Shown here: positions 9,018-18,329 of the stretch, in pieces
How positions within the stretch are numbered: the stretch's first letter is position 1
Layout: every line of letters begins with the position of its first letter
Position numbers and translations under genes: made by a program
Notes under the pieces: model-generated
Seen by the model: only the letters and a program-made list of their open reading frames with translations
Database searches by the model: none
What the model was told of the DNA's origin: nothing
Origin: Flexivirga meconopsidis
GTDB lineage: Bacteria > Actinomycetota > Actinomycetes > Actinomycetales > Dermatophilaceae
DNA length: 64,000 bases
Assembly: GCF_026162425.1 (NCBI RefSeq)
Contig: NZ_JAOBQJ010000002.1
Coordinates: 248,001 to 312,000 of the forward strand
Reading direction: 5' to 3'

Positions 9018-9881
9018 TCAGCCGCCCTGCATCACCTGTTCGACGAATCGGCGAGCCGCTGCCGAGACGCTCCGAGCACGCCAGAAGACCCCGATTGGCG
9101 GGTGCGCCGGCATACCCGGCACCCGGTGCACCCGCACCGGACGACCGTCGTGCTGTGTGGCCGAACGCGCCACCAGCGCTACTCCGAGTCCCGCCGACAC
9201 GGCGTCGCGTATGCCGCCTGGGCTCGCCGCCTCGAAGACGACTCGAGGTGCTGGCAGTCCTGCGAAGGCCTCGGTCAGCAGGGTCCGCAGACCGCTGCCC
9301 TGCGGCAGACAGACGAAGTCCTCCCTCGCGACGTCCAGCAGCCCGCGCACCCGTCGCCGGTCTCCGGGCGGGGTGATCAGGACAAGCTCCTCGGTGGCGA
9401 TCCGGCGGACGGCCAGGCCAGGGACCCGCTGCTCGTGCACCGGCCCGACGACCACGTCGAGCGACTCGTCCCGCAACTGATCCAGCAGTGGGGCAATCAG
9501 ATCGGAACGCAACGAGATCGCGACGCCCGGATATCTGCGCCGGAAGGCACCAAGCTCGGTCGTGACATCGAGCGGACCGGTGATCGCGGTCGCTCCCACA
9601 CGCAACTGACCACGCTCGACCTCCCGGTGCGACTCGGTCACCGCGCGCGCTGCGTGCACATGCTCCAGCGTCAGGCGAACCTCGGCGAGAAAGTCCAGTC
9701 CGACCGGTGTCGGCGTCACCGATCGCGTCGAGCGCTGCAGCAGCCGCACGCCGAGCTCACGCTCCAGCCGACGCACCTGGGCGGAGATGGCGGGCTGCGC
9801 GACGTGGAGGTCCTCGGCCGCTCTCGTGAAGCCGTTGCAGCGCACGACCGCCTCGAAGTAGACGAGCTGTCGCAGTTCCAC
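9018..9881 (-). CDS. LysR-family transcriptional regulator
   Basis: 287 aa. The N-terminal winged helix is typical: MELRQLVYFEAVVRCNGFTR, AAEDLHVAQPAISAQVRRLE, ELGVRLLQRSTRSVTPTPVG. A periplasmic-binding-protein-like effector domain follows. It is divergent from the aldo-keto reductase at 9951, with only 69 bp between. LysR regulators usually control a divergent neighbour, so the reductase is the likely target; the effector is unknown. The intergenic string ATTCGCGCTTAAT fits the T-N11-A pattern loosely. Confidence 0.9.
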   Translation of the reverse strand: MELRQLVYFEAVVRCNGFTRAAEDLHVAQPAISAQVRRLERELGVRLLQRSTRSVTPTPVGLDFLAEVRLTLEHVHAARAVTESHREVERGQLRVGATAITGPLDVTTELGAFRRRYPGVAISLRSDLIAPLLDQLRDESLDVVVGPVHEQRVPGLAVRRIATEELVLITPPGDRRRVRGLLDVAREDFVCLPQGSGLRTLLTEAFAGLPAPRVVFEAASPGGIRDAVSAGLGVALVARSATQHDGRPVRVHRVPGMPAHPPIGVFWRARSVSAAARRFVEQVMQGG

Positions 9882-9950
9882 TACTCATCGTAATTCGCGC
9901 TTAATCCCAGATCATTCAGGTCTTGGACTTATGCCCCCGATCGGCGGATC

Positions 9951-10943
9951 GTGACACGCATGAACCTTCGACACCTCGGCAACGGCTTGTCCTGCTCGGC
10001 GATCGGTCTCGGCTGCATGGGCTTCTCCCAGGGGTATGGCGGGGCCGACGATCGCCGCTCGGTCACCGCCATCCAGGACGCGCTGTCGGCCGGAATCACC
10101 TTGTTCGACACCGCGATGAGCTACGGCAGCGGCCACAACGAGCAACTTCTTGGTGCCGCGCTGCGCGGCTCCGGCGTTCCGCGCGAGCAATACCGCATCG
10201 CGTCGAAGTTCGGCATCGTGCGCGGACCGGACGGCGTAGCGCTCGACGCGCGGCCCGAGCGGGTGCCGGGTTGGTGCGACGCCTCGTTGCACCGGCTCGG
10301 CGTCGACCACCTCGACCTCTTCTACCTGCACCGGCCCGACCCCACGGTCCCGATCGAGGAGAGCGTCGGTGCGATGCGTGATCTCGTGACCGCCGGCAAA
10401 GTGCGCCAGCTCGGCGTCTCGGAGGTGACGCCCGAGCAATTGACGCGGGCACACGCCATACATCCGCTGGCCGCGGTGCAGCTGGAGTGGTCCCTCATGT
10501 GGCGCACGCCCGAACTCGACATCATCCCGGCAGCCCGCCGGCTGGGCGTCGGCATCGTGCCCTACAGCCCACTCGGACGCGGTCTGCTCGGCGGGCACCT
10601 GCAGCCGGAAGGCGTCGCGGACAGCCCGTTCCGAGCCTCCGACCCGCGCTTCCAGCACCAGGCCCTGCGCACCAACCTGCACCAGGTCGACGCACTGGTC
10701 GCACTCGCCGCAGAGTGGGGCATGTCGCCGGCGCAACTGGCGCTGGCCTGGTTGCTGGCACAGGGCGACGATGTGGTGCCGATACCGGGATCGCGGGCGC
10801 CGGCCCGGATCGTCGAGAACGCCGGCGCCGCCGAGTTCGCCCTGGACAAAGCGCAATTGGACCGCATCGATCAGCTCGTCCCGCCCGGCCGCTGGGCGGG
10901 CGACCGTGCGTCGTTCGCGGTGCCGGTCACCACGAGACGCTAG
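9951..10943 (+). CDS. Aldo/keto reductase
   Basis: 330 aa; an internal ATG at 9960 is an alternative start. The TIM-barrel AKR fold shows IGLGCMGFSQGYGG, GITLFDTAMSYGSGHNEQLLG (catalytic Asp and Tyr), IASKFGI (catalytic Lys), DLFYLHRPDP (catalytic His) and the NADPH-binding VPIPGSRAPARIVENAGA. It looks like the AKR11/AKR13-type reductases acting on small aldehydes or ketones; the substrate is unknown. It is probably regulated by the divergent LysR protein. Its TAG stop shares a CTAG with the stop of the convergent DUF2469 gene. Confidence 0.9.
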   Translation: MTRMNLRHLGNGLSCSAIGLGCMGFSQGYGGADDRRSVTAIQDALSAGITLFDTAMSYGSGHNEQLLGAALRGSGVPREQYRIASKFGIVRGPDGVALDARPERVPGWCDASLHRLGVDHLDLFYLHRPDPTVPIEESVGAMRDLVTAGKVRQLGVSEVTPEQLTRAHAIHPLAAVQLEWSLMWRTPELDIIPAARRLGVGIVPYSPLGRGLLGGHLQPEGVADSPFRASDPRFQHQALRTNLHQVDALVALAAEWGMSPAQLALAWLLAQGDDVVPIPGSRAPARIVENAGAAEFALDKAQLDRIDQLVPPGRWAGDRASFAVPVTTRR

Positions 10944-11245
10944 TCGGGCAGTTCGATCTCCCGCGCGGGCAACTCCTCGACGTTGACGTCCTTGAAGGTG
11001 ATCACCCTGACGTTCTTGACGAACCGCGCCGGACGGTAGACGTCCCACACCCAGGCGTCGTTCATCCGGATCTCGAAGAACACCTCGGCGCCCTCGCCGC
11101 GCACCTGCACGTCGACGTCGTTGCACAGGTAGAACCGGCGCTCGGTCTCGACGACGTGACTGAACAGCCCCACCACGTCTCGGTATTCGCGGTAGAGCGC
11201 GAGCTCCTGCTCGGTCTCGTACTTCTCCAGGTCCTCGGCGCTCAC
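10940..11245 (-). CDS. DUF2469 family protein
   Basis: 101 aa from a GTG at 11243-11245 ([20 protein letters not shown]). Strongly conserved actinobacterial protein: [59 protein letters not shown]. Its function is not known. It is always next to rnhB in actinobacteria, and here the two genes overlap by GTGA, so co-translation with ribonuclease HII is likely. Confidence 0.92.
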   Translation of the reverse strand: MSAEDLEKYETEQELALYREYRDVVGLFSHVVETERRFYLCNDVDVQVRGEGAEVFFEIRMNDAWVWDVYRPARFVKNVRVITFKDVNVEELPAREIELPD

Positions 11246-11973
11246 ACCGACTCCTTCCAGACATCCGGCTCGGCGGTCTCCTCGACCACGACCTGCTCGA
11301 CCACGAACCGCCGCCATGAGCGACGGTGCAGCTCGCACGGGCCGTGCTCGTCGAGCGCGGCCAGGTGGTCCGGAGCCGAATAGCCCTTGTTACCAGCCCA
11401 GTTGAACTGCGGGTAGTCGTCGTGGAAGGCGACCAGCATCGAGTCCCGCTCCACCTTGGCCAGCACCGACGCCGCCGCCACCGACGAGCACTTCATGTCG
11501 GCCTTGATCATCGTGGTGACCGGCGGCGCCACCGGACCGTCGTCGGCGAGCGCGAGCAGCCCGGCCCGCGCGGGGTCGGTCAGCCAGTCGTGGTTGCCGT
11601 CCAGCACGACCAGATCGGGTATGACGCTCAAGGCCGCGAGCGCCCTGGTCCCGGCCAGCCGCAGCGCGGCCATGATGCCGATCGCGTCGATCTCCGCGGC
11701 ACTCGCGTGGCCGACGGCGTAGTCGGTCGCCCACCGTCGTACGGCCGGCACCATCCGCTCGCGGGCGGCGGGGCTGAGCAGCTTGGAGTCCTTCACGCCC
11801 TGCGGGACCGTGCGGGTGCCTTCGTCGATGACCACGACGCCGACCGACACCGGTCCGGCAAGGGCTCCCCGTCCGACCTCGTCCATCCCGGCGATCAGCG
11901 AATAGCCCTGTCGTTGCAGCGAACGCTCGACCCGCAGGCTCGGACGGGCCGACCGACGCGGCCCGGCGGTCAC
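11242..11973 (-). CDS. rnhB: Ribonuclease HII
   Basis: 243 aa from a GTG at 11971-11973 that overlaps the lepB stop by 4 bp. Catalytic motifs: [20 protein letters not shown] (DEVGRG), [10 protein letters not shown], and [20 protein letters not shown] with the later acidic residues. It cleaves RNA in RNA-DNA hybrids and at misincorporated ribonucleotides. It is translationally coupled with the signal peptidase genes upstream and DUF2469 downstream. Confidence 0.93.
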   Translation of the reverse strand: MTAGPRRSARPSLRVERSLQRQGYSLIAGMDEVGRGALAGPVSVGVVVIDEGTRTVPQGVKDSKLLSPAARERMVPAVRRWATDYAVGHASAAEIDAIGIMAALRLAGTRALAALSVIPDLVVLDGNHDWLTDPARAGLLALADDGPVAPPVTTMIKADMKCSSVAAASVLAKVERDSMLVAFHDDYPQFNWAGNKGYSAPDHLAALDEHGPCELHRRSWRRFVVEQVVVEETAEPDVWKESV

Positions 11974-12749
11974 GGTTTCGGCACCCTCGCGAAGACGCTC
12001 CCGTAACTCTTCAGCGACTGGATGCGGTCGAGCGGCCAGGCGATCGCGACCACCTGCCCACTGATGTCGTCCATCGGCACCGAACCGAGTTTGCCACCGG
12101 AGCTGCCGTCGTGGAAGCGGGAGTCGGCCGAGTCGCCGCGGTTGTCCCCCATCACCCACACCGCGTCGGCGGGGACGGTGATGTCGAACTGTTGCAGGCT
12201 CGGTGCGTTGCCCGCCTTGATGTAGGGCTCGGTGATCTCCACCCCGTTGACGGTGAGCTTGCCGGACTTGGTGCAGCACTTCACCTTGTCCCCCGGCATG
12301 CCGATGATCCGCTTGACGACGTGATCGCCGCCGCCGGGCAGCACTCCGACGAACGTCAGGCTGTCCTTCACCACGCGCTTCAGCAGCGGCTGCTGCGGCT
12401 TCGGACCGGTCGACCACGACTTGGGATCCTGGAAGACGATCACGTCGCCGCGGTGCAGCGACGAGTGCTGCGGGGTGAACTTGCTGACGATGATCCGGTC
12501 GCCGATGTCGAGGGTGCTCTCCATCGACTGCGACGGGATGTAGTAAGGCTGCGCGAGGAAGGTCTTGACCAGGAAGCTCAGGCCGAGCGCGATGACCACG
12601 ATGACGACCAGTTCGCGGATGAAGGCCCCACGGCTGCGGCGCACCGGCGGCTCCTCCTCTGGTATGGCGCCAGGCGGCAACTCCTCCCCGACCGAGCCCG
12701 GGGCCTGCTGCGCTTCCCCGGGCTGGGAGTTCGATCGGTCTTTCGTCAT
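11970..12749 (-). CDS. lepB: Signal peptidase I (copy 1)
   Basis: 259 aa. Acidic/Pro-rich cytoplasmic N-terminus, one transmembrane helix ([20 protein letters not shown]), then S26 boxes: IPSQSMEST (nucleophile Ser), [32 protein letters not shown] (general-base Lys) and [17 protein letters not shown] (box E). It removes signal peptides from secreted proteins at the outer face of the membrane. It is the last of three tandem lepB genes and overlaps copy 2 by ATGA. It is the closest intact relative of the frameshifted copy 2. Confidence 0.93.
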   Translation of the reverse strand: MTKDRSNSQPGEAQQAPGSVGEELPPGAIPEEEPPVRRSRGAFIRELVVIVVIALGLSFLVKTFLAQPYYIPSQSMESTLDIGDRIIVSKFTPQHSSLHRGDVIVFQDPKSWSTGPKPQQPLLKRVVKDSLTFVGVLPGGGDHVVKRIIGMPGDKVKCCTKSGKLTVNGVEITEPYIKAGNAPSLQQFDITVPADAVWVMGDNRGDSADSRFHDGSSGGKLGSVPMDDISGQVVAIAWPLDRIQSLKSYGSVFARVPKP

Positions 12750-13625
12750 CGCTTCGGCACCTTGTCGAACGTCGAGGAATAGTTGCTGAGCCAGGTCATC
12801 CGGTCCACCGGCCAGACCACTGCCACCGCCCGCCCCACGATTTCGTCCTCGGGCACCGAACCGGTCGCGCCGGTGCCGTCGTCGTGGAAGCGGGAGTCGG
12901 AGGAGTCCCCGCGGTTGTCACCCATCACCCACCCGGCCGGCGGGCACGGTGACCGAGAACTTCTTCTGGTCGGTGCCGCCGCCGGGGTAAATATAGGGCT
13001 CGTTCAGCCCGACGCCGTTCACCGTGATCTGCCCGCGCGTGTTACAGCAGATCACCTGGTCGCCGGGCAGGCCGATCACTCGTTTGATCAGGTGGTCATC
13101 GCCCGAGGGATACAGCCCGATGAATTGCAGCGACTTGATCGCAGCGCCACCCACCCCGGACCGCTTCGTGGTCTCGCTCGGTGGCAGCCAGTGCCCGAAG
13201 TCGTTGAACACCACGACGTCGCCGCGCTTCAGGTCGACCGGGCCAGGGGTCAGCTTCGAGACCACCACCCGGTCGCCGGGGATGAGGGTGTTCTGCATCG
13301 ACTGCGAGGGAATCCAGAACGGCTGCGCAAGGAAGGTCTTGATCAGCAGCGAGAGCACCATGGCGACAACCAGCACGACCGCGATCTCGCGCACCGCGAC
13401 GAACGCCCGCCGCCCGGCCGACGGTGCACCGCCCGCGGCGTGCCGCGGCGTCGGCGGGCCGCCCACCGGGGCACCGCCCGCGGCATGCCGCGGCATCGGC
13501 GGGCCGCCCACCGGGGGACCGCTCACCGGAGGGCCGTCGGCCCGCTCCGGCGACGGAGCCGTCGCCTCGGGCGGCTTCGGCTCGGACTGCCGAGGGCGTG
13601 GCAGTCGGTAGCGCTGGTCGGTCAC
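12746..13625 (-). pseudogene. lepB: Signal peptidase I (copy 2), frameshifted
   Basis: The N-terminal frame starts at the GTG on 13623-13625 (GTGA overlap with copy 3). It encodes a Pro/Gly-rich tail, one membrane helix (IAVVLVVAMVLSLLIKTFLA), IPSQSMQNT with the nucleophile and LIKRVIGLPGDQV with the catalytic Lys. It then ends VPAGRVGDG at a TGA on 12918-12920. The expected next block, [17 protein letters not shown] through VPKR, lies in another frame at 12746-12928. By comparison with copy 1 ([12 protein letters not shown]), a GTGTGG has become GTGG, a 2-base deletion near 12930. Box E is therefore lost from the product unless this is a sequencing error. Confidence 0.8.
13426..13515. repeat. 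45-bp tandem duplication in the lepB copy 2 N-terminus
   Basis: Two head-to-tail 45-bp units (13426-13470 and 13471-13515) differ at two positions. In the minus-strand protein they encode repeated GGPPxPRHAAGGAPV segments in the cytoplasmic tail before the membrane helix. The repeat is in frame, so it lengthens the disordered tail without affecting the catalytic domain. Confidence 0.85.
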
Positions 13626-14293
13626 GAGCCGAGTCTCCCCCACGAACCTGTCGGCCAGTAGCGCAGGACCACCTCACCGACGATGTCGTCGGTGGGGACC
13701 ATGCCCGCACCCGGATCGCCGAGGTGGGCCCGAGAGTCGTCGGAGTCGGTGCGGTTGTCGCCCAGCACGAAGACGTGCCCGGCCGGCACCTCGATGCTGA
13801 ACGGCGTCTCGCTCGCCGACATACCGGGCACCAAGTAGGGCTCGGGGCTGATGGCGCCGTTCACCCGCAGCTTGCCGTCGTGCCCGACGGCGACCCGATC
13901 GCCGGGCAGCCCGATCACCCGCTTGACGTAGAGCGTCTCGGTGGGGCGGAAACCGAAGGTGTCACCGAGCGAGCGCAACGCCCCGGCGAGGCCGCTCGGG
14001 GTGCGCGCGCCAGGATCGGCGAAAACCTCCGTGCCGTTGAAGACGATCACCTCACCGCGCCGCAGGCCGCCGGTGCCGACCTTGGCAGCAACGATCCGAT
14101 CCCCTTGCCACAGAGTCGGATTCATCGACGAGGACGGCACGGTGAAGGTCTCGAAGAACAAGCCATGCAGGAGAACGGCCAACGCGACGAGCACCAGTGC
14201 GCCGATGCCGATCCGGCGCCCACGGCGTCGTGTGGGAGCGGAACAAGAAGTGTCCCCGGCGTCCGTGGACGCCGGGGACACTTCCTCCGTCAT
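13622..14293 (-). CDS. lepB: Signal peptidase I (copy 3)
   Basis: 223 aa. Basic N-terminus, one helix (IGIGALVLVALAVLLHGLFF), then FTVPSSSMNPTL (nucleophile), GDRIVAAK, RGEVIVFNG, YVKRVIGLPGDRVAV (general-base Lys) and VFVLGDNRTDSDDSR. All catalytic boxes are present. First of the three tandem lepB genes, directly downstream of rplS. The first codons after ATG 14293 are contained in a perfect 18-bp-arm inverted repeat, so its translation start sits in or under the rplS terminator hairpin. Confidence 0.92.
   Translation of the reverse strand: MTEEVSPASTDAGDTSCSAPTRRRGRRIGIGALVLVALAVLLHGLFFETFTVPSSSMNPTLWQGDRIVAAKVGTGGLRRGEVIVFNGTEVFADPGARTPSGLAGALRSLGDTFGFRPTETLYVKRVIGLPGDRVAVGHDGKLRVNGAISPEPYLVPGMSASETPFSIEVPAGHVFVLGDNRTDSDDSRAHLGDPGAGMVPTDDIVGEVVLRYWPTGSWGRLGS
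14247..14284 (-). terminator. Perfect hairpin at the rplS-lepB junction, inside lepB copy 3
   Basis: Arms 14247-14264 and 14267-14284 are perfectly complementary (18 bp; GAAGTGTCCCCGGCGTCC and its complement) around two bases. On the minus strand the hairpin is followed by CTTGTTCC. It lies 24 bases past the rplS stop and inside codons 4-16 of lepB copy 3. It looks like an intrinsic terminator or attenuator that tunes how much rplS transcript continues into the lepB-rnhB genes. Confidence 0.65.
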
Positions 14294-14307
14294 ACGAAAC
14301 GGAGACT

Positions 14308-14670
14308 TCAGGCCTGGTTGGCCGGGGTCTCGCGACGCTCCTTGATGCGAGCGGCCTTACCGCGCAGGTCGCGCAGGTAGTAGAGCTTGGCGCGACGCAC
14401 GTCGCCGCGGCTGGCCACCTCGATCTTGTCGATCGAGGGGGTGTGCAGCGGGAAGGTGCGCTCGACGCCGACGCCGAAGCTGATCTTGCGGACGGTGAAG
14501 GTCTCACCCACGCCACCGCCGTGGCGGCGGATCACGACGCCCTGGAAGACCTGGACACGGCTGCGGTTGCCTTCCACGACCTTGACGTGCACCTTGACGG
14601 TGTCTCCGGCGCGGAAGTCGGGGATGTCATTGCGCAGCTGCGCAGCGTCGAGCTCGTCGAACTTGTGCAT
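14308..14670 (-). CDS. rplS: 50S ribosomal protein L19
   Basis: 120 aa from ATG 14668-14670 with a GAGGAAG ribosome-binding site. Characteristic sequence: [81 protein letters not shown]19 sits at the 30S-50S interface. It is normally co-transcribed with rpsP, rimM and trmD; here trmD is 8 kb away because a sugar cluster lies between. It therefore needs its own promoter in 14671-14848, where I see no clear leader structure. Confidence 0.97.
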   Translation of the reverse strand: MHKFDELDAAQLRNDIPDFRAGDTVKVHVKVVEGNRSRVQVFQGVVIRRHGGGVGETFTVRKISFGVGVERTFPLHTPSIDKIEVASRGDVRRAKLYYLRDLRGKAARIKERRETPANQA

Positions 14671-14848
14671 GATGCTTCTTCCTCGCGGGCGCCGCAGGTC
14701 GCCTGCTTCTCTAATGGCCAGGTGCGCGCCGAACCGATCTGAAGACCTCATGGGTATGTCGCCCACTCCCCCTGCGGCGGGGGTCGATGCGGAGGACACG
14801 CTCTGCCAAGTTTGCCAGAACCTCACCGGTTCGGCGAAATCGCCCGGT

Positions 14849-15751
14849 TCACTTGATCGTGCCCGCGGACAGCGAGCCCTGCAGCTGCCGCTGGAAGATG
14901 ATGTAGACGATCAGCACCGGTATGACGGTAATGACCACGCCTGCGAACAGCGCACCGAAGTTGACCTCGTAACCGGCCGACGACGCGAAGTTCGCCATGC
15001 CTTGCGACAGCACGTAGTTCTTCTCGTTGGTGTTGAGCGCGACCGGCAGCAGGAACTGGTTCCACAGGCCGAGGAAGTTGAAGATCGCCACCGCCGCGAT
15101 GCCCGGCCGGGCCATGGGCAGCATGACCTGGACGAACGTGCGCCAGTCACCGGCGCCGTCGAGTTCGGCCGCCTCGCCGATCTCGGCGGGCAGCGCCCGG
15201 AAGAACGGGTAGAGGAAGAACACCGTGAACGGGAAGGCGAACGCGACATAGGTCAGGATCAGGCCCGGCAGCGAGTTGAGCAGCCCGACGTTCTTCAGCA
15301 CGAAGAACAGCGGCACGATCGCCAGGAAGATCGGGAAGGTGTTGCCGGCCAGGATCAGGTAGTAGATAGCCCGGCTGCCCGGGAACGGGAAGCGCGCGAG
15401 GGTATAGGCACACATCGAGCCCAGGGCCATCACCAACGCCAGCGCAATGCCGACCACGATCACCGTGTTGAGCAGGTAGCGGCCCAGGTGCGAGTCGTTC
15501 CACGCGGAACTGAAGTTGTCCTTCAGCGTGCCGATGATGTCGTGCGGCATGGTGAACGGGCCGGAGAAGATCTCGCCGGTCGTCTTGGCCGACGAGAACA
15601 CCGTCCACAGCAGCGGCAGCACGACGATCAGCGACCAGGCGATCAGCACGATGTGCGAGCTGATCAGGATCCCGAGTTCGCCTCGGTCGCGCTTGCCCTT
15701 CTCCTGCGGCATCGCTCCGGGTTGCGGGGTCTTGGTGGGGACCGCGCTCAT
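14849..15751 (-). CDS. Carbohydrate ABC transporter permease (MalG/NgcG type)
   Basis: 300 aa from ATG 15751; a GTG one codon upstream (15754) is equally possible. Six membrane helices. The binding-protein-dependent permease loop reads [20 protein letters not shown] (EAA motif), and the protein ends with the typical [15 protein letters not shown]. It forms the membrane channel with the permease encoded immediately upstream (stop and start overlap). By family and by its substrate-binding protein it most resembles the NgcEFG N-acetylglucosamine/diacetylchitobiose importer. No ATPase gene is present, so a shared MsiK-like ATPase encoded elsewhere is expected. Confidence 0.85.
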   Translation of the reverse strand: MSAVPTKTPQPGAMPQEKGKRDRGELGILISSHIVLIAWSLIVVLPLLWTVFSSAKTTGEIFSGPFTMPHDIIGTLKDNFSSAWNDSHLGRYLLNTVIVVGIALALVMALGSMCAYTLARFPFPGSRAIYYLILAGNTFPIFLAIVPLFFVLKNVGLLNSLPGLILTYVAFAFPFTVFFLYPFFRALPAEIGEAAELDGAGDWRTFVQVMLPMARPGIAAVAIFNFLGLWNQFLLPVALNTNEKNYVLSQGMANFASSAGYEVNFGALFAGVVITVIPVLIVYIIFQRQLQGSLSAGTIK

Positions 15752-16767
15752 CACTTGTCACTCTTTCCGCCGAGCAGTCGATTCACGCCGAAGACGAGCG
15801 CCGCGAACAGCAGCGTGACGGCGGCGAGCACCACGCCCATCGCGCTGGCCCTGCCGTACTGGCCCTGCGAGAACGCAGTCTTGAACAGGTCCTGGGACAT
15901 CACCAGGGTGGAGTTGTCGGGGCCGCCGGTGGGGTTGAGGGCCGCCATGTAGACGAACGCATCCAACGCCAGCACGCCGAGATAGATGTATGCCGTCTGC
16001 ACCGTCTCCCGGATCATCGGCAGCGTCACCGAGAACATCGTCCGGAGACGGCCGGCGCCGTCGATGCGCGCTGCGTCATACAGCTCGGCCGGGATGCCCT
16101 TGATCGCCGCGACGAACAGCACCATGTAGAACCCGACGAAACCCCACACGATCACAAAGATCGAGGCGGGCATCGCGGTCGCGGTCTCGCCCAGCCAGGC
16201 GAACGAGTTGAAGCGATCACCCAGGCCGAACGGCAGGTGGGTGAGCAACCCGTTGACGATGCCCTTGGACGGGTCGTACATCTGCGCCCAGATCAGGCCG
16301 ATGACAATTGCCGGGATCGTGTAAGGGAAGAAGGACACGACGCGGTAGATGCTCGATCCCTTCAGGCCGCGCACCGCCCCGGTGGTCGAACCGCCGACAG
16401 TGACCATGGTGGCCAGCACGAAGCTGAGCACGACGGTGACCAGCGGCACGAGGATCGCCAGGATCACGTTGTTGCGCAACGCCTTCATGAAGACGTCGTC
16501 GCTGAAGATCGCCTTGTAGTTGTCCAGTCCGATGAAATCCATCGAGCTGGAGAACCCGCCCCAATTGGTCAGCGAGTAGTAGATCGCCTGCAGGAACGGC
16601 CAGATGACCAGACCCAGGTAGAGCACCATCGGCAGCCCGACGGTGATGAGGACGAACAGCAGCCGGGAGGGCCGCATGCGCCGACCGCCGCGCCGTGGCG
16701 CGGCGGTCGGCGTGCCCGCGGACGGCATACCCAACTTGCCGCCCGCGGGTGGGGTTACTGCACTCAC
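15751..16767 (-). CDS. Carbohydrate ABC transporter permease (MalF/NgcF type)
   Basis: 338 aa from a GTG at 16765-16767 (VSAVTPPAGGK) that overlaps the binding-protein stop by GTGA. Six or seven helices; EAA loop PAELYDAARIDGAGRLRTMF. Basic, Gly/Pro-rich cytoplasmic N-terminus. It pairs with the MalG-type permease downstream. The operon order binding protein, MalF-type, MalG-type is standard for CUT1 importers. Confidence 0.85.
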   Translation of the reverse strand: MSAVTPPAGGKLGMPSAGTPTAAPRRGGRRMRPSRLLFVLITVGLPMVLYLGLVIWPFLQAIYYSLTNWGGFSSSMDFIGLDNYKAIFSDDVFMKALRNNVILAILVPLVTVVLSFVLATMVTVGGSTTGAVRGLKGSSIYRVVSFFPYTIPAIVIGLIWAQMYDPSKGIVNGLLTHLPFGLGDRFNSFAWLGETATAMPASIFVIVWGFVGFYMVLFVAAIKGIPAELYDAARIDGAGRLRTMFSVTLPMIRETVQTAYIYLGVLALDAFVYMAALNPTGGPDNSTLVMSQDLFKTAFSQGQYGRASAMGVVLAAVTLLFAALVFGVNRLLGGKSDK

Positions 16768-18179
16768 TTGATGTCGACCTTCTTGACCGAGGAGTCCTTG
16801 GCCACCTTGTCGGTAATGCCCTGCAGTGCCTTGGTCAGGCCGGCCGCGTCGAGCTGACCGGAAAGGAAGCTGTTCCAGGGCACGAGCATGTCCGGGTTGG
16901 TGCCGTAGAGGTCGACGAACCGGATGTTGAAGACCTTCTCCCCGGCTGCGTCGAGCATCTTGATCTGCGATTGCAAGGCGGTCGAGCCGAACCCGTCGCT
17001 CGGCACGGTGCCCTTGACGATGGTCGGCGCGAGCTTGGTCTTGGCGAAGTTGGTCGCGGCATCCTTGGACAGCATCGCGCGCAACACCTCCTTGCCCCCG
17101 GCACCGTTCTTGGCCTTGGTCGGCACGATGAACTGCTCGCCAGGTGCCGCGTTCAGCGCCTCGAACGGCATCTTGCTGCTCGAGGTCAGCGTCGGGTCGG
17201 GGATGCCGGTCATCTTGAAGCCGGCCTTGGTCTGGCTCTTCATCTCGTTCTCGATCCACGACCCGGACGGGTAGAGGATCGCGGCCTGGTCCTTGCTCCA
17301 CTGCGCCTGTGCCGCGGTGAACTGGGTTCCGGCGCCGCCGGGTTTCATGTACCCGGCCTTGACGATCTGCTCCATCTTCTTCAGCACACCCTGCACCGCG
17401 GGCAGCGACCAGCAGCCGGGCTTGAGGTTCTCCAGCGCCAGGCGGACTTCGTCGCCGCCCTCCTTGATCGCTGAGTCCATGACCATCGTCTGGTAGTAGG
17501 TGGCGGCTTCCTTGCCCCAGCAGAAGAGGTACTTGCCCTTGCTCTTCGCCTTGGCGCCGAGGTCGATCAGGTCGTCCCAGGTCTTCGGCGGCTGCCAGCC
17601 ATTGGCCTCGAAAAGGCTTGCGGAATACCACAATCCGTAGATCGTCATTACGTAGTTGAGCACGAGCATCTTGTCGCCGACCATGCCGCGTTCCTTCACG
17701 CCCGGGTAGAGCGTGTCGGCGATCTTGGTGCCCTCGAGGTTGTTGGCCTCCAGCACCGGCGCCAGGTCCTCGAGCTGGCTGGCGATGGTGTTGACGCCGA
17801 TCGACTGCGCACCGGAGTCGTCGATCAGGTCCGGCGGGTTGCCGGACACGAACCGCGGCTGCAACTGCTGCGAGATCTGCGTGGACGGGCTGACCTTGAC
17901 CGTGCTGCCCGCGTGGTTCTTCTCGACGATCTTGCCGGCGAAGGTCACGTAGTCGACGCCGTACCCGCCGTTGAAGATCACCGCGTCGACGGAGCTCTTG
18001 TCCGCCATACCGAAGGGGTTGTTCGCCGATGTCTTGCCGGTGCTCTGTCCCCCGCTGCCGCCGGAGCTACCCCCACCCGCACACGAGGCCAGGGCCCCGC
18101 TGATCGGCAGCGTGATGCCGGCCGCCAGCGCGGCACGCAACACCGTGCGCCGGTTGACCGCGAAGTTCGATTGAGCCAT
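16764..18179 (-). CDS. Sugar ABC transporter substrate-binding lipoprotein (NgcE-like)
   Basis: 471 aa. The N-terminus NRRTVLRAALAAGITLPIS has a twin-arginine-like motif and ends at the lipobox LASC, so it is an exported lipoprotein. The mature protein has a Ser/Gly linker and a cluster B/family 1 sugar-binding fold. The overall layout recalls NgcE of Streptomyces, which binds N-acetylglucosamine and chitobiose. Amino-sugar specificity is inferred and fits the nagA-type catabolic genes 6 kb away. It is divergent from the DUF5107 gene; the shared promoter region holds a TTAC-TTGT-GTAA dyad. Confidence 0.8.
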   Translation of the reverse strand: MAQSNFAVNRRTVLRAALAAGITLPISGALASCAGGGSSGGSGGQSTGKTSANNPFGMADKSSVDAVIFNGGYGVDYVTFAGKIVEKNHAGSTVKVSPSTQISQQLQPRFVSGNPPDLIDDSGAQSIGVNTIASQLEDLAPVLEANNLEGTKIADTLYPGVKERGMVGDKMLVLNYVMTIYGLWYSASLFEANGWQPPKTWDDLIDLGAKAKSKGKYLFCWGKEAATYYQTMVMDSAIKEGGDEVRLALENLKPGCWSLPAVQGVLKKMEQIVKAGYMKPGGAGTQFTAAQAQWSKDQAAILYPSGSWIENEMKSQTKAGFKMTGIPDPTLTSSSKMPFEALNAAPGEQFIVPTKAKNGAGGKEVLRAMLSKDAATNFAKTKLAPTIVKGTVPSDGFGSTALQSQIKMLDAAGEKVFNIRFVDLYGTNPDMLVPWNSFLSGQLDAAGLTKALQGITDKVAKDSSVKKVDIK

Positions 18180-18329
18180 GGCTGCCTTACCTCCAGATGT
18201 TCTTCCCGCGGGCGCCCGCGTGGCCGCTCGGTCGAGCAGTCACGACGCCGGGGCCCACAATATGATTACTTGTGTAAGGATGTGTGCGATTTCGTGCAGA
18301 AACGATCACAAAATGGCAACGGGGGTGTG
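18180..18329. promoter_or_regulatory. Divergent promoter region, sugar ABC operon / DUF5107 gene
   Basis: This 150-bp region separates the two divergent start codons. The AT-rich core at 18258-18310 stands out from the flanking DNA and contains the dyad TTACTTGTGTAA (18266-18277) and a TTTC-GTGCA-GAAA inverted repeat about 20 bases further on. Either could be an operator. No regulator is encoded immediately beside it; the DeoR protein at 29210 is a candidate. Confidence 0.4.

Noticed and set aside
9912-11264. 450-aa minus-strand frame opposite the aldo-keto reductase.
   Set aside because: It lies antisense to a clear AKR with all catalytic residues and has no recognisable motif.
12918-12935. 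Programmed ribosomal frameshift to make full-length lepB copy 2.
   Set aside because: No slippery heptamer or downstream structure is evident, and two intact paralogues flank it. A simple GT deletion or sequencing error explains it better.
14671-14848. A regulatory leader (autogenous L19-type) upstream of rplS.
   Set aside because: Only weak GC stems are visible, with no conserved leader structure I can recognise.
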